Notes: generated by a model not told the origin, from the sequence alone. A DNA stretch of 49,982 bases from Candidatus Aenigmatarchaeota archaeon (GCA_017609225.1 JAFCEK010000001.1:1-49982); one strand, 5' to 3'; counted from the first letter of the stretch, positions 41,664 through 49,402 are shown. A program made the numbers and translations.

Positions 41664-42020
41664 CTACATATACAGAAGCAAATCCTCGGGGTCTCTTTTT
41701 ATTTTGCGGACAATCTTTGCAGGCCCTATTATCGTGAATCCCCTTTTCTTGCCTATTATGGTTTCTATTATACTGTTCCTTATTTTTTCAAATGGGGTTG
41801 TTTTGTCACCTGAACTTAAATCAAGAGAGCCCAGCTCAATCCCCTTGAATCTTGAGGAAACCTCCTCCATGGTCTCCTTTATAATAAGCGCCTCTTCCTC
41901 GGGGTTGAGCTTTGCATCAATAAGAATTATTGTGTCTTTCTGTAGGTCATTTAGAAAGCTTTTGATACCATCCTTCTTGAACTTCTCATATGGTATCATT
42001 TTTATCATAATATTTTTCAT
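41664..42020 (-). CDS. DUF2073-like protein
   Basis: A 118-residue protein from the ATG at 42020 (MKNIMIKMIPYEKFKKDG). ATGs at 42071 and 42098 are in frame; the one at 42071 overlaps the GTPase stop and may be used for coupling. The core, ILIDAKLNPEEEALIIKETM and GFTIIGPAKIVRKIKRDP, resembles the archaeal DUF2073 family, always found next to the GTPase encoded upstream. Function unknown. The 86 bp after it before the Zn-ribbon start hold only AT-rich sequence. Confidence 0.7.
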   Translation of the reverse strand: MKNIMIKMIPYEKFKKDGIKSFLNDLQKDTIILIDAKLNPEEEALIIKETMEEVSSRFKGIELGSLDLSSGDKTTPFEKIRNSIIETIIGKKRGFTIIGPAKIVRKIKRDPEDLLLYM

Positions 42021-42060
42021 ATCGCTTACCTTTGGATTTTCCGGCAGATTAACGGCCCAG

Positions 42061-42693
42061 TCACAATGCATTGAAGAGCTCCTTGTACAGCTCATCAATA
42101 TTAAATCCTGTTTTTGCAGATATGCCTATTGTTTTGTAGTTCGGGAATGCAGACCTTACCCTGCTTGCCTTTGACCTCTTTAAATCAACCTTGTTGGCCA
42201 CTATAAGAAGGGGGATTTTCCTTGCATCCAGGTTGCCCAGGATTGTTATGTTCACCTGGGTAAGAGGGTCCTTTGTTGAGTCAAGAACAACCAGCACAAG
42301 GTCCATGTCATCAAGCCATTTTATGGCCTCTATCACACCTTTTGTGGCTTCCTTTGCCCTCTGCTTTGCTGTCCTTTTCTTAAGGCCGTATTTGATGAAA
42401 TCCTCAAAATCTATTTTTGTTGCTATGCCAGGAGTATCAACAAGATTGAATGTAAGGCTTTTTCCATTATCCTTTATGGTTACGCTCTCCTTCATTTTCA
42501 CTTCCCTGGTTTCATGCGGTATAACAGAAACCTTTCCCAGCTCCTCGCCAAGCCAGTCCATGCATATTTTATTGGCAAGCGTGGTTTTCCCGGAATTGAC
42601 AGGCCCATAAAGACCTATCTTTATGTTCTTCCTTTTCCTGAAAATCCTGGAAACCAGAGAACGCAGTTTTCTTCCAATTCTCCTTAAAACCAT
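42061..42693 (-). CDS. Era-like small GTPase
   Basis: A 210-residue GTPase from the ATG at 42693, which has GGTGAT upstream; an earlier in-frame start at 42723 adds ten residues. A basic N-terminus (RRIGRKLRSLVSRIFRKRK) is followed by G1 GPVNSGKT, G3 VDTPG, G4 NKVD and G5-like GISAKTG. It lacks the C-terminal KH domain of bacterial Era. The neighbours (DUF2073-like and Zn-ribbon proteins) make up a conserved archaeal trio, suggesting a common complex, perhaps at the ribosome or replication origin; that is inference. Confidence 0.85.
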   Translation of the reverse strand: MVLRRIGRKLRSLVSRIFRKRKNIKIGLYGPVNSGKTTLANKICMDWLGEELGKVSVIPHETREVKMKESVTIKDNGKSLTFNLVDTPGIATKIDFEDFIKYGLKKRTAKQRAKEATKGVIEAIKWLDDMDLVLVVLDSTKDPLTQVNITILGNLDARKIPLLIVANKVDLKRSKASRVRSAFPNYKTIGISAKTGFNIDELYKELFNAL

Positions 42694-42809
42694 TAAATCA
42701 CCAAATTCTGTCTGCGGAACCATCTGGACATATCAGCGGAAATATGGTTTATATTTGGGAAATTGATATATATTTGTTGACTTCAGAAGCCGGAAATAAA
42801 TGAAAAAAA

Positions 42810-43011
42810 TGCGCCGACCGGGATTTCCGCGATTGTTTCCCTGCATGGTTTCGAACCCGGATCGAGGGCTTTCTTCGTAAGGCGGTTTTTGCCTTAAGGC
42901 TTTTGCAGAAGGCTGAAGCCTCTAAAAAGCCTTGCTTGGAAGGCCCGCATCCTTTAATGGCAGCCCTTCCCCTCCTCATAAAGAAAGGCTCTACCATTAG
43001 ACTATCGGCGC
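42810..43011 (-). tRNA. tRNA-Gly (UCC) with three introns
   Basis: The acceptor arms GCGCCGA (43011-43005) and TCGGCGC plus A73 (42817-42810) pair perfectly. A full 71-nt cloverleaf is obtained only by removing three introns, each at a bulge-helix-bulge. Intron I, 42992-42954 (39 nt), is in the D-loop at 20/21, with central helix AATG/CATT. Intron II, 42936-42871 (66 nt), is at 37/38, with central helix CTTC/GAAG and bulges CAA and AAA. Intron III, 42849-42824 (26 nt), is in the T-loop at 59/60, with central helix TTCG/CGGA. Spliced loops are CTTCCAA (anticodon UCC) and TTCGAAT. A73 and the GCG start fit archaeal tRNA-Gly. The only defect is a C27-U43 mismatch. CCA is not encoded. Confidence 0.85.
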
Positions 43012-43067
43012 GTGACAAACCAATGACCGCTGGTTAATTCAGTATTAGCTGCCATAATTTTATATTA

Positions 43068-43589
43068 TTACTCAATATCATCAAAGTTCAGGTCTTCAAA
43101 TTCCTCATCCTCAGGCTCCTCTTCCTCCTTGCCCTGAACATTTGCAGGCTTCTGCACAGCCTTTGCTGATGCGCCTGAAATTGCCTCAACTATCTTGTCC
43201 AGGGTTTTTTCATCCATTTTTTTGACCTGAAGCATGCCTTCAAGGCTCACTGGGCCCTCTGTCAAAAATCTTGGTATCACATGGAAATGTGCATGCGCAA
43301 CAACCTGGCCTGCTGCCTTGCCATTGCTCTGCGCAATGGAAATTCCCTGCGCATTCATTCCGTTCATTACCATGCCTGCAATCCTTCTCACAGATTCAAA
43401 AAGCCTGCCTGCCTCCTTTTCCGGCATATCCAGGAGGGTTTCATAATGTTTCTTTGGTATTACCAGCGTATGTCCGGGATTCCTTGGGTTTATATCAAGG
43501 AATGCAAAGGACACATCATCCTCATAAACCTTTTTTGCCGGTATATCTCCCTTTACTATTCTGCAGAACAGGCATTCGCCTTCTTCCAT
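43068..43589 (-). CDS. HIT-family nucleotide hydrolase
   Basis: A 173-residue protein from the ATG at 43589, which follows GGAGGTTGTGTA; the longer frame is rejected. The N-terminal zinc-like CLFC and IVKGDIPAKKVYEDD lead into NPGHTLVIPKKH and the histidine triad VAHAHFHVIP. HIT proteins of this Hint/DcsP-like type hydrolyse nucleoside phosphoramidates or dinucleotides. The C-terminus is an acidic tail (EEEEPEDEEFEDLNFDDIE) not typical of the family. It lies between the Gly and Pro tRNA genes. Confidence 0.92.
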   Translation of the reverse strand: MEEGECLFCRIVKGDIPAKKVYEDDVSFAFLDINPRNPGHTLVIPKKHYETLLDMPEKEAGRLFESVRRIAGMVMNGMNAQGISIAQSNGKAAGQVVAHAHFHVIPRFLTEGPVSLEGMLQVKKMDEKTLDKIVEAISGASAKAVQKPANVQGKEEEEPEDEEFEDLNFDDIE

Positions 43590-43641
43590 TACACAACCTC
43601 CTTGCAGCCGATACATACATAACTGCTGCCGGCTGCCTTTA

Positions 43642-43803
43642 TGGGGCCATCCGGATGTTCAGCAAGCCGGTGCTGCCGGCATGCATTTGAACCGGAGTCG
43701 GCGGCTGTTCCGCAGAAGCTGCACAATGCATGCAGCCATCTGGCCCAAAGCCGCAATGCTAACCAAACTACACCATGGCTTCATGCAGGCATTTGCCTGT
43801 CCC
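43642..43803 (-). tRNA. tRNA-Pro (UGG) with three introns, one in the acceptor stem
   Basis: Starting at the obvious D-arm the acceptor would read GAAGCCA against TGGCCCC, with two A-C mismatches. An intron at 43800-43780 (21 nt) resolves this: GGG (43803-43801) joined to GCCA (43779-43776) gives GGGGCCA, a perfect stem. Its BHB is ideal, with central helix CATG/CATG, bulges GGA and AAG, and inner stem CAGGC/GCCTG. Intron II, 43743-43707 (37 nt), is at 37/38 with central helix TTTG/CGGA. Intron III, 43685-43656 (30 nt), is at 59/60 with central helix TTCA/TGAA and inner stem GCCGG/CCGGC. The mature 74-nt tRNA has loop TTTGGGA (anticodon UGG), T-loop TTCAAAT and A73. Confidence 0.88.
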
Positions 43804-43866
43804 ATGCACATGGCCCCTGTGAATTAATAACATTTTCTTTGTTGTGTTTAAAAACCTTTATGGTCA

Positions 43867-43962
43867 AGCCCCGGGCCGGAATATCAGACAACACCCGTTG
43901 CCTTTTGAACCGGCGACCTGTGCTTTACGAGAGCACCGCTCTGCCAGCTGAGCTACCGAGGC
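43867..43962 (-). tRNA. tRNA-Thr (CGU) with a T-loop intron
   Basis: Acceptor GCCTCGG (43962-43956) pairs with CCGGGGC (43874-43868) with one G-U; D-stem GCTC/GAGC; anticodon arm GTGCT CTCGTAA AGCAC, uninterrupted, gives CGU; discriminator U73. The T-stem GCCGG/CCGGC is split by a 23-nt intron (43903-43881) after T-loop base 59, with inner stem GGCAAC/GTTGTC and a central helix TTCA/TGAT of three pairs. Splicing gives the T-loop TTCAAAT and a 73-nt tRNA. Confidence 0.9.
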
Positions 43963-44024
43963 ATGCACAATCCCCATAAGCATGCTGGGCAACACTTTTA
44001 ATATTGAAATTCATGTATTAAATT

Positions 44025-45038
44025 ATGAAGCAGGCGCTGTTTTATATAAAAAAGCCGGGCGGCATGGTTCAGTGCACGCTCTGCCCCAGATTCTGCATGA
44101 TTGCTGATGGCAAAACCGGATTTTGCAGCGTAAGGAAAAAAAAAAAAGGCAGACTTGTGTCACTTGTGTATGCAAGGCCATGCTCTGTAAATGCTGACCC
44201 CATAGAAAAAAAGCCATTGTTCCATTTTGCGCCCGGAACATCCTGCCTGAGCATATGCACTGTTGGATGCAACCTTGACTGCGCCTTCTGCCAGAACTGG
44301 GAGATATCGCATCCTGAAAGCATATTCGGTGATAATGTCCCTCCTGAAAGAATAGTTGAGATAGCAAGAGAGAACAGCCTGCCCGGCATTGCATACACAT
44401 ATACAGAGCCCACAATATTCTATGAGTATACCCTGGACTGCATGAAGCTTGCAAAAAAGGCAGGGCTTTACAATGTATGGGTTTCAAACGGCTACATAAA
44501 CCCAGAACCTGCAAAAAAGGTTTCAAGATATCTTGATGCCATAAATGTGGATTTAAAGGGCGATATAAAATTCTACCAGAAGCTCTGCGCTGTGCCAGAT
44601 GAGGAACCCATGAAAAAGGCGCTGAAGATATACAGGGAAAATAATGTATGGATTGAAGTCACAAACCTTGTTATACCCGGATACAATGACATGGAAAGGC
44701 AAATATCCGGGCTTGTTGCCTGGGTAAGGAAAGCCCTGGGACCGGAAACACCGATGCATTTTTCCAGGTTTTTTCCCCATTACAAAATGAGCCATGCCAT
44801 GCCAACCCCACCGGAAAAACTGGAAAAGGCTGCAGGGATTGCTGAAAAGGCAGATATGCATTATGTTTATGTTGGCAACATGCCAAACAAAAGAGAGAAC
44901 ACACACTGCCCGAAATGCGGGGCTGTTGCTATAAAAAGAAACGGTTATAATACAGAATTGTATGTTGACAAAAAAGGCAGGTGCAGACAATGCAGCACCA
45001 GGATAGCGCTTGCCGGAATGAAATGGACAGGGGACTGA
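44025..45038 (+). CDS. amrS: AmmeMemoRadiSam system radical SAM enzyme
   Basis: A 337-residue radical SAM protein. The N-terminus CTLCPRFCMIADGKTGFC is the usual lead of the AmrS family (once called PflA-like), and the radical SAM cluster site is CTVGCNLDCAFCQNW with C-x3-C-x2-C. A C-terminal zinc-ribbon-like pair (HCPKCG, RCRQCS) ends the protein. AmrS is typically encoded with AmmeMemo partners of unknown reaction; none lies here. An 11-A run codes RKKKKGR in the stretch after the first Cys cluster, where relatives usually have mixed residues. It ends 1 bp before the next gene. Confidence 0.88.
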   Translation: MKQALFYIKKPGGMVQCTLCPRFCMIADGKTGFCSVRKKKKGRLVSLVYARPCSVNADPIEKKPLFHFAPGTSCLSICTVGCNLDCAFCQNWEISHPESIFGDNVPPERIVEIARENSLPGIAYTYTEPTIFYEYTLDCMKLAKKAGLYNVWVSNGYINPEPAKKVSRYLDAINVDLKGDIKFYQKLCAVPDEEPMKKALKIYRENNVWIEVTNLVIPGYNDMERQISGLVAWVRKALGPETPMHFSRFFPHYKMSHAMPTPPEKLEKAAGIAEKADMHYVYVGNMPNKRENTHCPKCGAVAIKRNGYNTELYVDKKGRCRQCSTRIALAGMKWTGD

Positions 45039-45039
45039 A

Positions 45040-45585
45040 ATGAAGGTTCTGGCAATATGCGGCTCGCCAAGGAAAGGCAACACAGAGACAATGCTGAAAG
45101 AGGTATTAAGAGGAGCAAGAGACGCGGGAGCAGAGACAGAGCTGGTTCTCCTCAGGGAAAAGAAGATAAATTACTGCACAGGATGCGAGAAATGCAAGGA
45201 TGGAGATTGTATTTTTGATGATGATATGAATGAAATTCTTGAAAAAATGATGAAAGCTGACCTAATAGTAATAGGCTCGCCAAATTATTTCAGCAATGTT
45301 CCCGGAATACTGAAATCAATGATAGATAGGACAGACCCCCTGTATCATCAGGGAGAGAAACTGAAAGGAAAAAAAGCAGCGGCTGTCTTTGTTGGAGAGG
45401 TTGAAACAGAAACTCTTAAAAGAGCTGTTATTGATTTTATTGAGAGTTGCCAGATGGAGCTTGTAAAATCCATGAAGGCAAAGGCAGGTTCCCCGGATGA
45501 AATTTCAAAAAACAGGGAAAAAATGGAGGAATGCTATGCATTTGGACAGGAAATTGTAAAAGATATAAATAAGACAGGGAAATGA
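45040..45585 (+). CDS. Flavodoxin-like NAD(P)H-dependent FMN oxidoreductase
   Basis: A 181-residue protein of the NADPH-dependent FMN reductase / iron-sulfur flavoprotein group. The FMN phosphate loop is CGSPRKGNTETML; a Cys-rich loop YCTGCEKCKDGDC follows, and SPNYFSNVPGILKSMIDRT is typical of the family. The four Cys may hold an Fe-S cluster or zinc. It follows amrS by one base, so the pair is probably co-expressed, and its stop overlaps the next gene's start. Confidence 0.85.
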   Translation: MKVLAICGSPRKGNTETMLKEVLRGARDAGAETELVLLREKKINYCTGCEKCKDGDCIFDDDMNEILEKMMKADLIVIGSPNYFSNVPGILKSMIDRTDPLYHQGEKLKGKKAAAVFVGEVETETLKRAVIDFIESCQMELVKSMKAKAGSPDEISKNREKMEECYAFGQEIVKDINKTGK

Positions 45586-46028
45586 TAAACATGGCAAAAA
45601 ATGAGCTGCCGGAGAAGATACAGAAGAAGATTAAAGAGGGATGGATCAGAAGCTGGATGATGATTGAGGTACTGGCAATAACAGAAAAGGCAGCAAAGGA
45701 TGCCATGGAAAAGCACATAAAGAAAATGAAAATGGAGAAAAAAACAATTGTTTACGGGAGAAAAAACCACAGCATTGAAAAAATCAAAAACCCAAGGCCA
45801 GACATACCAGAGGCATACTCATATGTTGTTGAGCTCGAGGTTATTACAGAAACATTTGAGCAGCTTGTTGTAATAGCAATGACATACGGGCCCTCTGCAG
45901 TTGAAATCCTGGAGCCCCAGAAAATTGAGATAAGCATAGGGGAGGCGCAGTCAATTATCAATTCTGTTGCAGAAATGATTCACAAGTTTGTGCAGGCAGG
46001 AATTGGAGGCATTGTGATAAGCACATGA
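45582..46028 (+). CDS. Uncharacterised soluble protein
   Basis: A 148-residue protein with no membrane helix. The helical N-terminus (LPEKIQKKIKEGWIRSWMMIEV) is followed by an alpha/beta core (AYSYVVELEVITETFEQLVVIAMTYGPSAVEIL) and a Gly-rich end (FVQAGIGGIVIST). No Cys and no catalytic motif. The start at 45582 overlaps the preceding stop (ATGA); the ATG at 45591 is an alternative. The alternation of charged helices and hydrophobic strands suggests a small oligomeric fold. Family not recognised. Confidence 0.65.
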   Translation: MINMAKNELPEKIQKKIKEGWIRSWMMIEVLAITEKAAKDAMEKHIKKMKMEKKTIVYGRKNHSIEKIKNPRPDIPEAYSYVVELEVITETFEQLVVIAMTYGPSAVEILEPQKIEISIGEAQSIINSVAEMIHKFVQAGIGGIVIST

Positions 46029-46031
46029 GCA

Positions 46032-47225
46032 TCAGAAATCCGTAAGCCTTTTTTGTTTCAGTATTCTGCTTATTTTTCTGTATTCATTCAATGGGAGCCT
46101 CAGCCTGGATTCTATATCTTTCAGGGCTTCCCCAAGCGTGCTGAATTTTTTGCATGGCTTTCTGAACGCATTCCTGACATTCTCCCTCACCTGCCATACG
46201 CCCAGGGGGATGACATAGCCCTCGTAGATTTCCCTGAAAACAACAACCCTTGCCTGCCTTCTCATCCTGTGCAGGCCTTCAATAACGCCAAGCCTGGCTG
46301 CATAATATCCTCCGCCCTCCTTGTCAGCATAGCTTGTCCTGCCGCTGAAAGGCTCATACTCTTCCAGTATCTCAGGCTTCTTGAGCTTTGAGGTCCATAC
46401 AGAGCCGGGCGCCCATGCCTCAAAATCCTCATACTCCCAGCTTCCGGGCATTAGCAGAATTTCGAACCTGTTGTCAAGATAGAAGCTTGAGTAAACCATG
46501 TATTCATCAACTGATGGAAAGCCCCTCACATCAGCAGCCAGCCTCCTGAATATCATATCATCAACAGCTGTTATGCTCCATCTTGTTGGAACAAGCTTTT
46601 TGCTTTTTTTTATGCCCAGCACACCCGAACTCAGTATGCTGCTTATCCTGTGAACATCCTGGCCTGTGCTGTAAAGAAGGAATCCTGCATGCTCTGCCTT
46701 TATATCATCCGAAACAATTTTTTCAACCTTGCTGTGGATTTTTGGGTTCTCTGCTACCCTCATTCTTTCCAGAGGGGCGCTGGGCCCCATTGGCTGAACA
46801 ACATCAGAGAAGCTCACAGTATATACAGGCCTTTTCCTGAAGCTCATCTCAACATCTGTTGGCCTGCTGGCAAGCACAAGCTCCTGGTTTTCCAGCACAA
46901 ACCTGGAACTGGACTTTACATTCTCCTTTTGTTTTGACCTCAGAAGCAGAGACCTCAGCTCAATTATATCAGAATACTTCATGCCGAACCATTTCTCTGG
47001 TGAATCCAGGTTCGGCTTCTCATCTATTGCAGCCAGCGGCCCTATATTTACATCGGGATAGCCAAACCTTCCCACAAAAACAGAATAGCTTGGACCAAAA
47101 AAACTCCTTTTTATCTTCCCTGCCTCAGGTATTGCCCTGAACCTTGGAATAAGGGGGCATGGGCTGTGTCCGCACAAATTCCTTCCGCCCTTGCAGATAA
47201 CACAAAGTCTTGCAGGAGAAACCAT
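46032..47225 (-). CDS. DNA repair protein NreA
   Basis: A 397-residue protein from the ATG at 47225 (MVSPARLCVICKGGRNLCG), preceded by GAGG; a TTG three codons earlier is rejected. The N-terminus has a four-Cys zinc motif (CVICKGGRNLCGHSPC). SVFVGRFGYPDVNIGP is characteristic of the archaeal Nre family, which acts in repair of DNA damage with PCNA. The last residues LKQKRLTDF form a C-terminal PIP-like box (Q-x2-L-x2-F), the family's docking motif for PCNA; the clamp gene is at 2163-2918. It is divergent from the gene at 47303. Confidence 0.92.
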   Translation of the reverse strand: MVSPARLCVICKGGRNLCGHSPCPLIPRFRAIPEAGKIKRSFFGPSYSVFVGRFGYPDVNIGPLAAIDEKPNLDSPEKWFGMKYSDIIELRSLLLRSKQKENVKSSSRFVLENQELVLASRPTDVEMSFRKRPVYTVSFSDVVQPMGPSAPLERMRVAENPKIHSKVEKIVSDDIKAEHAGFLLYSTGQDVHRISSILSSGVLGIKKSKKLVPTRWSITAVDDMIFRRLAADVRGFPSVDEYMVYSSFYLDNRFEILLMPGSWEYEDFEAWAPGSVWTSKLKKPEILEEYEPFSGRTSYADKEGGGYYAARLGVIEGLHRMRRQARVVVFREIYEGYVIPLGVWQVRENVRNAFRKPCKKFSTLGEALKDIESRLRLPLNEYRKISRILKQKRLTDF

Positions 47226-47302
47226 AAACCTCAAAAGGGAATTGTTTTAAAGAATTAAATATTTTCAGAAACAATATTAATATCAGATTGCTGTGATTTT
47301 TT

Positions 47303-48007
47303 ATGGCAAACTGTCCAAGATGCGGAAACAAAATGGAGAAGGGCTGGAACTTCTGCCCCAGATGCGGATACAGGCACAGCGCGGATTTGGGGTTTAACAG
47401 CTTTGACAAGATTTTTTCAAGGGCATTCAGGCAGATGAGGGAGATGAACAAGCAGATTGAAAAACAGTTTGAGGCATTTGATATATCACCGTTTTTCAGG
47501 CCCCTGACAAGAGAGGATATGGAGAAGGTGCGCGGAGGAAAGCCTGTAAAGAAGGGGTTCTCAATAAGGATATTCCAGAGAAACCATAACAAGCCAAAGG
47601 TTTATATCAGAACATTCGGCGATGTTGACAGGGAAAAGATAAAGCATGAGCTTTATGAACAGCTTGGCAAAAAAAGAAGCACTGAGAAAAAAACCAGAAT
47701 ACTTTTTCCCAAACTTTTCAGGCCAAAAGAGGAAAAGCCCGGGCACAAGATAGCGCTCAAAATGCCCAGCGTTACAGAGGAGCCGAAAACAGAGGTCAGA
47801 AGAACAGATTCAAGGGTTGTTGTTGAAATAGACATGCCTGGAGTCAAATCAATGGGAATGATTGATGTAAGGGAGCTGGAAAACTCTGTTGAGGTAAAGG
47901 CAATAGCTGACAACAAGGCATACTTCAAGATTCTTACAAAACCTGCCCAGTACAGAATGGCAGGAAAGAAATTCAGGGAAGGCAAGCTGACACTTGAGTT
48001 TATGTGA
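47303..48007 (+). CDS. Zinc-ribbon protein with HSP20-like C-terminal domain
   Basis: A 234-residue protein. The N-terminus MANCPRCGNKMEKGWNFCPR has a double C-x2-C zinc ribbon; a long basic linker follows; the C-terminal 80 residues (RVVVEIDMPGVKSMGMIDVR ... YRMAGKKFREGKLTLEFM) have the strand pattern of an ArsA/HSP20-like alpha-crystallin fold. A chaperone or adaptor role is likely, without known substrate. Its last eight bases overlap the convergent regulator gene. Confidence 0.75.
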   Translation: MANCPRCGNKMEKGWNFCPRCGYRHSADLGFNSFDKIFSRAFRQMREMNKQIEKQFEAFDISPFFRPLTREDMEKVRGGKPVKKGFSIRIFQRNHNKPKVYIRTFGDVDREKIKHELYEQLGKKRSTEKKTRILFPKLFRPKEEKPGHKIALKMPSVTEEPKTEVRRTDSRVVVEIDMPGVKSMGMIDVRELENSVEVKAIADNKAYFKILTKPAQYRMAGKKFREGKLTLEFM

Positions 48008-48488
48008 ATGACCTGAATTTGCTCAGCGGAACTGCCTTGATTTCCTTTTTCCTTTTTCCTTTTCCGGCAGCCGGCTTTGTTTTCCTTTCCGCCTTTCCGC
48101 CATAGAATTCCCTGTTTTCCATGCAAACAGAACAGCTGGCAAGCCCGGGGTCAAGCCTTCTGTGCAGCTCGCATGCATCACCTTCAAACCTTATATGTTT
48201 GCATATTTCGCAGAAGCCAAGGGTTAAATCAAAACCCGAAACCTCTCCTGATGCCATTGACCTGGCAAAGGAATCAACCATTTCCATAAGCCTGGGATTT
48301 TTCTCAAATATCTCTGTTTTGTATCCCCTTACATCCCTCTTGTACTGGGACACTGCAGGCTGGCTTATGCCCATTTTCTCCGCTGCCTCCTTCTGGCTCA
48401 GGCCATACTGATTAACAAGCTTCTTTGCAATCAGTGCCCTGAAGGCAGGCAGGATTTCAAGCGAAACTATTTCACATGCTGGTTTCAT
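48000..48488 (-). CDS. HTH transcriptional regulator with Cys-rich C-terminal region
   Basis: A 162-residue protein from the ATG at 48488; longer frames run into the promoter. An HTH of the XRE/Fis-like archaeal type is clear (LSQKEAAEKMGISQPAVSQY), followed by CEICKHIRFEGDACELH and CSVCMENR, which form a metal or Fe-S site, and a basic tail. It resembles the archaeal COG2522-type regulators. A 33-bp palindrome (48515-48547) lies between it and the divergent nuclease gene, overlapping both TATA boxes, so it probably controls both. The effector is unknown; the Cys cluster hints at redox or metal. Confidence 0.8.
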   Translation of the reverse strand: MKPACEIVSLEILPAFRALIAKKLVNQYGLSQKEAAEKMGISQPAVSQYKRDVRGYKTEIFEKNPRLMEMVDSFARSMASGEVSGFDLTLGFCEICKHIRFEGDACELHRRLDPGLASCSVCMENREFYGGKAERKTKPAAGKGKRKKEIKAVPLSKFRSFT

Positions 48489-48514
48489 GCAAATCCATAC
48501 AATAGTTGTTTGGA

Positions 48515-48547
48515 GGGATTTAAATATAACACTGTTATATAAATCCC
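48515..48547. promoter_or_regulatory. Palindromic operator between HTH regulator and nuclease gene
   Basis: The arms GGGATTTA ... TATAAC (left) and GTTATAT ... AAATCCC (right) form an imperfect inverted repeat centred near 48532, with two extra bases in the left arm. It overlaps TTATATAAAT, the TATA box for the gene at 48566, and the matching box on the other strand for the regulator. It is the likely binding site of the regulator encoded at 48000-48488. Confidence 0.6.
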
Positions 48548-48565
48548 TATGCATATTTAATTTAT

Positions 48566-49402
48566 ATGAACCCAAAACCTGTTATTGCCATAGCCCTGAT
48601 TCTGTTTGCCCTGCTGGGATTTGGTTTAGCCAATATCCCCACAGGAGGCATAACGCAGAAACCCGGCCAGGCAAATGGATATGAAACAGCCATTGTCACA
48701 AGGGTTATAGATGGCGACACGGTTGTAATAGAGGGAGATGAAAGGATAAGGCTTCTTGGCATTGACACACCTGAAAGAGGGCAGCATTTTTACCAGGAAG
48801 CAAAGCAGATGCTGCAGGAGATGGTTGAAAACAAAACAGTCATGCTTGAATCTGATATCAAAAACAGGGACAAGTATAACAGGCTTCTCAGATATATCTA
48901 TGCAGGCGAAACCCTTGTAAACCTTGAGCTTGTGAAAAAGGGAATGGCAAGGGCATATATAATCCCCCCGAATGAAAGGCATTCTGATGAGATACTCATG
49001 GCAGAGGCAGAAGCCAGAAACTCAAACCTTGGCATCTGGAAATTTTCCGGGTTAAAAGACATCTTCTGCATAGGCATATTTTATTTCCATTACAATGCCA
49101 GGGGCAATGACAATGAAAACCTTAATGATGAGTATGTTGTTTTCAGGAATTCATGCAATCATTCGTTAAACCTCGGTGGCTGGGTTATAAAGGATGCAGC
49201 AAACAAAAGCTATGCATTCCCTGACTTTCCTGTGCCTGCAAAAACCAAGTTCATCCTGCACACAGGATCAGGCACAGACAATGAAACAGACCTGTACTGG
49301 GAAAGCAGCCGGGCCATATGGAACAACAACGGCGACACGCTCAGGATGTGGAACAGCGAAGGCGAACTCCTTCTGGACTACAGTTATGGCCAGCACCTGT
49401 AA
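48566..49402 (+). CDS. Exported thermonuclease fused to a lamin-tail domain
   Basis: A 278-residue protein. Residues 1-23 are a signal or anchor helix (AIALILFALLGFGLANI). Residues 42-155 are a staphylococcal nuclease domain (VTRVIDGDTVVIEGDERIRL, LGIDTPERGQ, NRLLRYIY) with the Asp and Arg residues of the active site. Residues about 175-278 are a lamin-tail domain (VVFRNSCNHSLNLGGWVIKD, DTLRMWNSEGELLLDYSY) that often anchors or binds in exported nucleases. It probably degrades external DNA, which would suit a host-dependent archaeon short of nucleotides; that use is inference. It is leaderless, under the operator at 48515. Confidence 0.88.
   Translation: MNPKPVIAIALILFALLGFGLANIPTGGITQKPGQANGYETAIVTRVIDGDTVVIEGDERIRLLGIDTPERGQHFYQEAKQMLQEMVENKTVMLESDIKNRDKYNRLLRYIYAGETLVNLELVKKGMARAYIIPPNERHSDEILMAEAEARNSNLGIWKFSGLKDIFCIGIFYFHYNARGNDNENLNDEYVVFRNSCNHSLNLGGWVIKDAANKSYAFPDFPVPAKTKFILHTGSGTDNETDLYWESSRAIWNNNGDTLRMWNSEGELLLDYSYGQHL

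Noticed and set aside
42937..43011. tRNA-Ile with anticodon UAU read from the stem CTTTC and loop TTTATGA
   Set aside because: Position 37 would be G, the D-stem would be poor, and the true BHB junctions give Gly-UCC with matching A73 and acceptor sequence.
43776..43782. C-to-U editing to repair A-C mismatches in the tRNA-Pro acceptor
   Set aside because: An intron at 3/4 with an ideal BHB explains the mismatches without editing.
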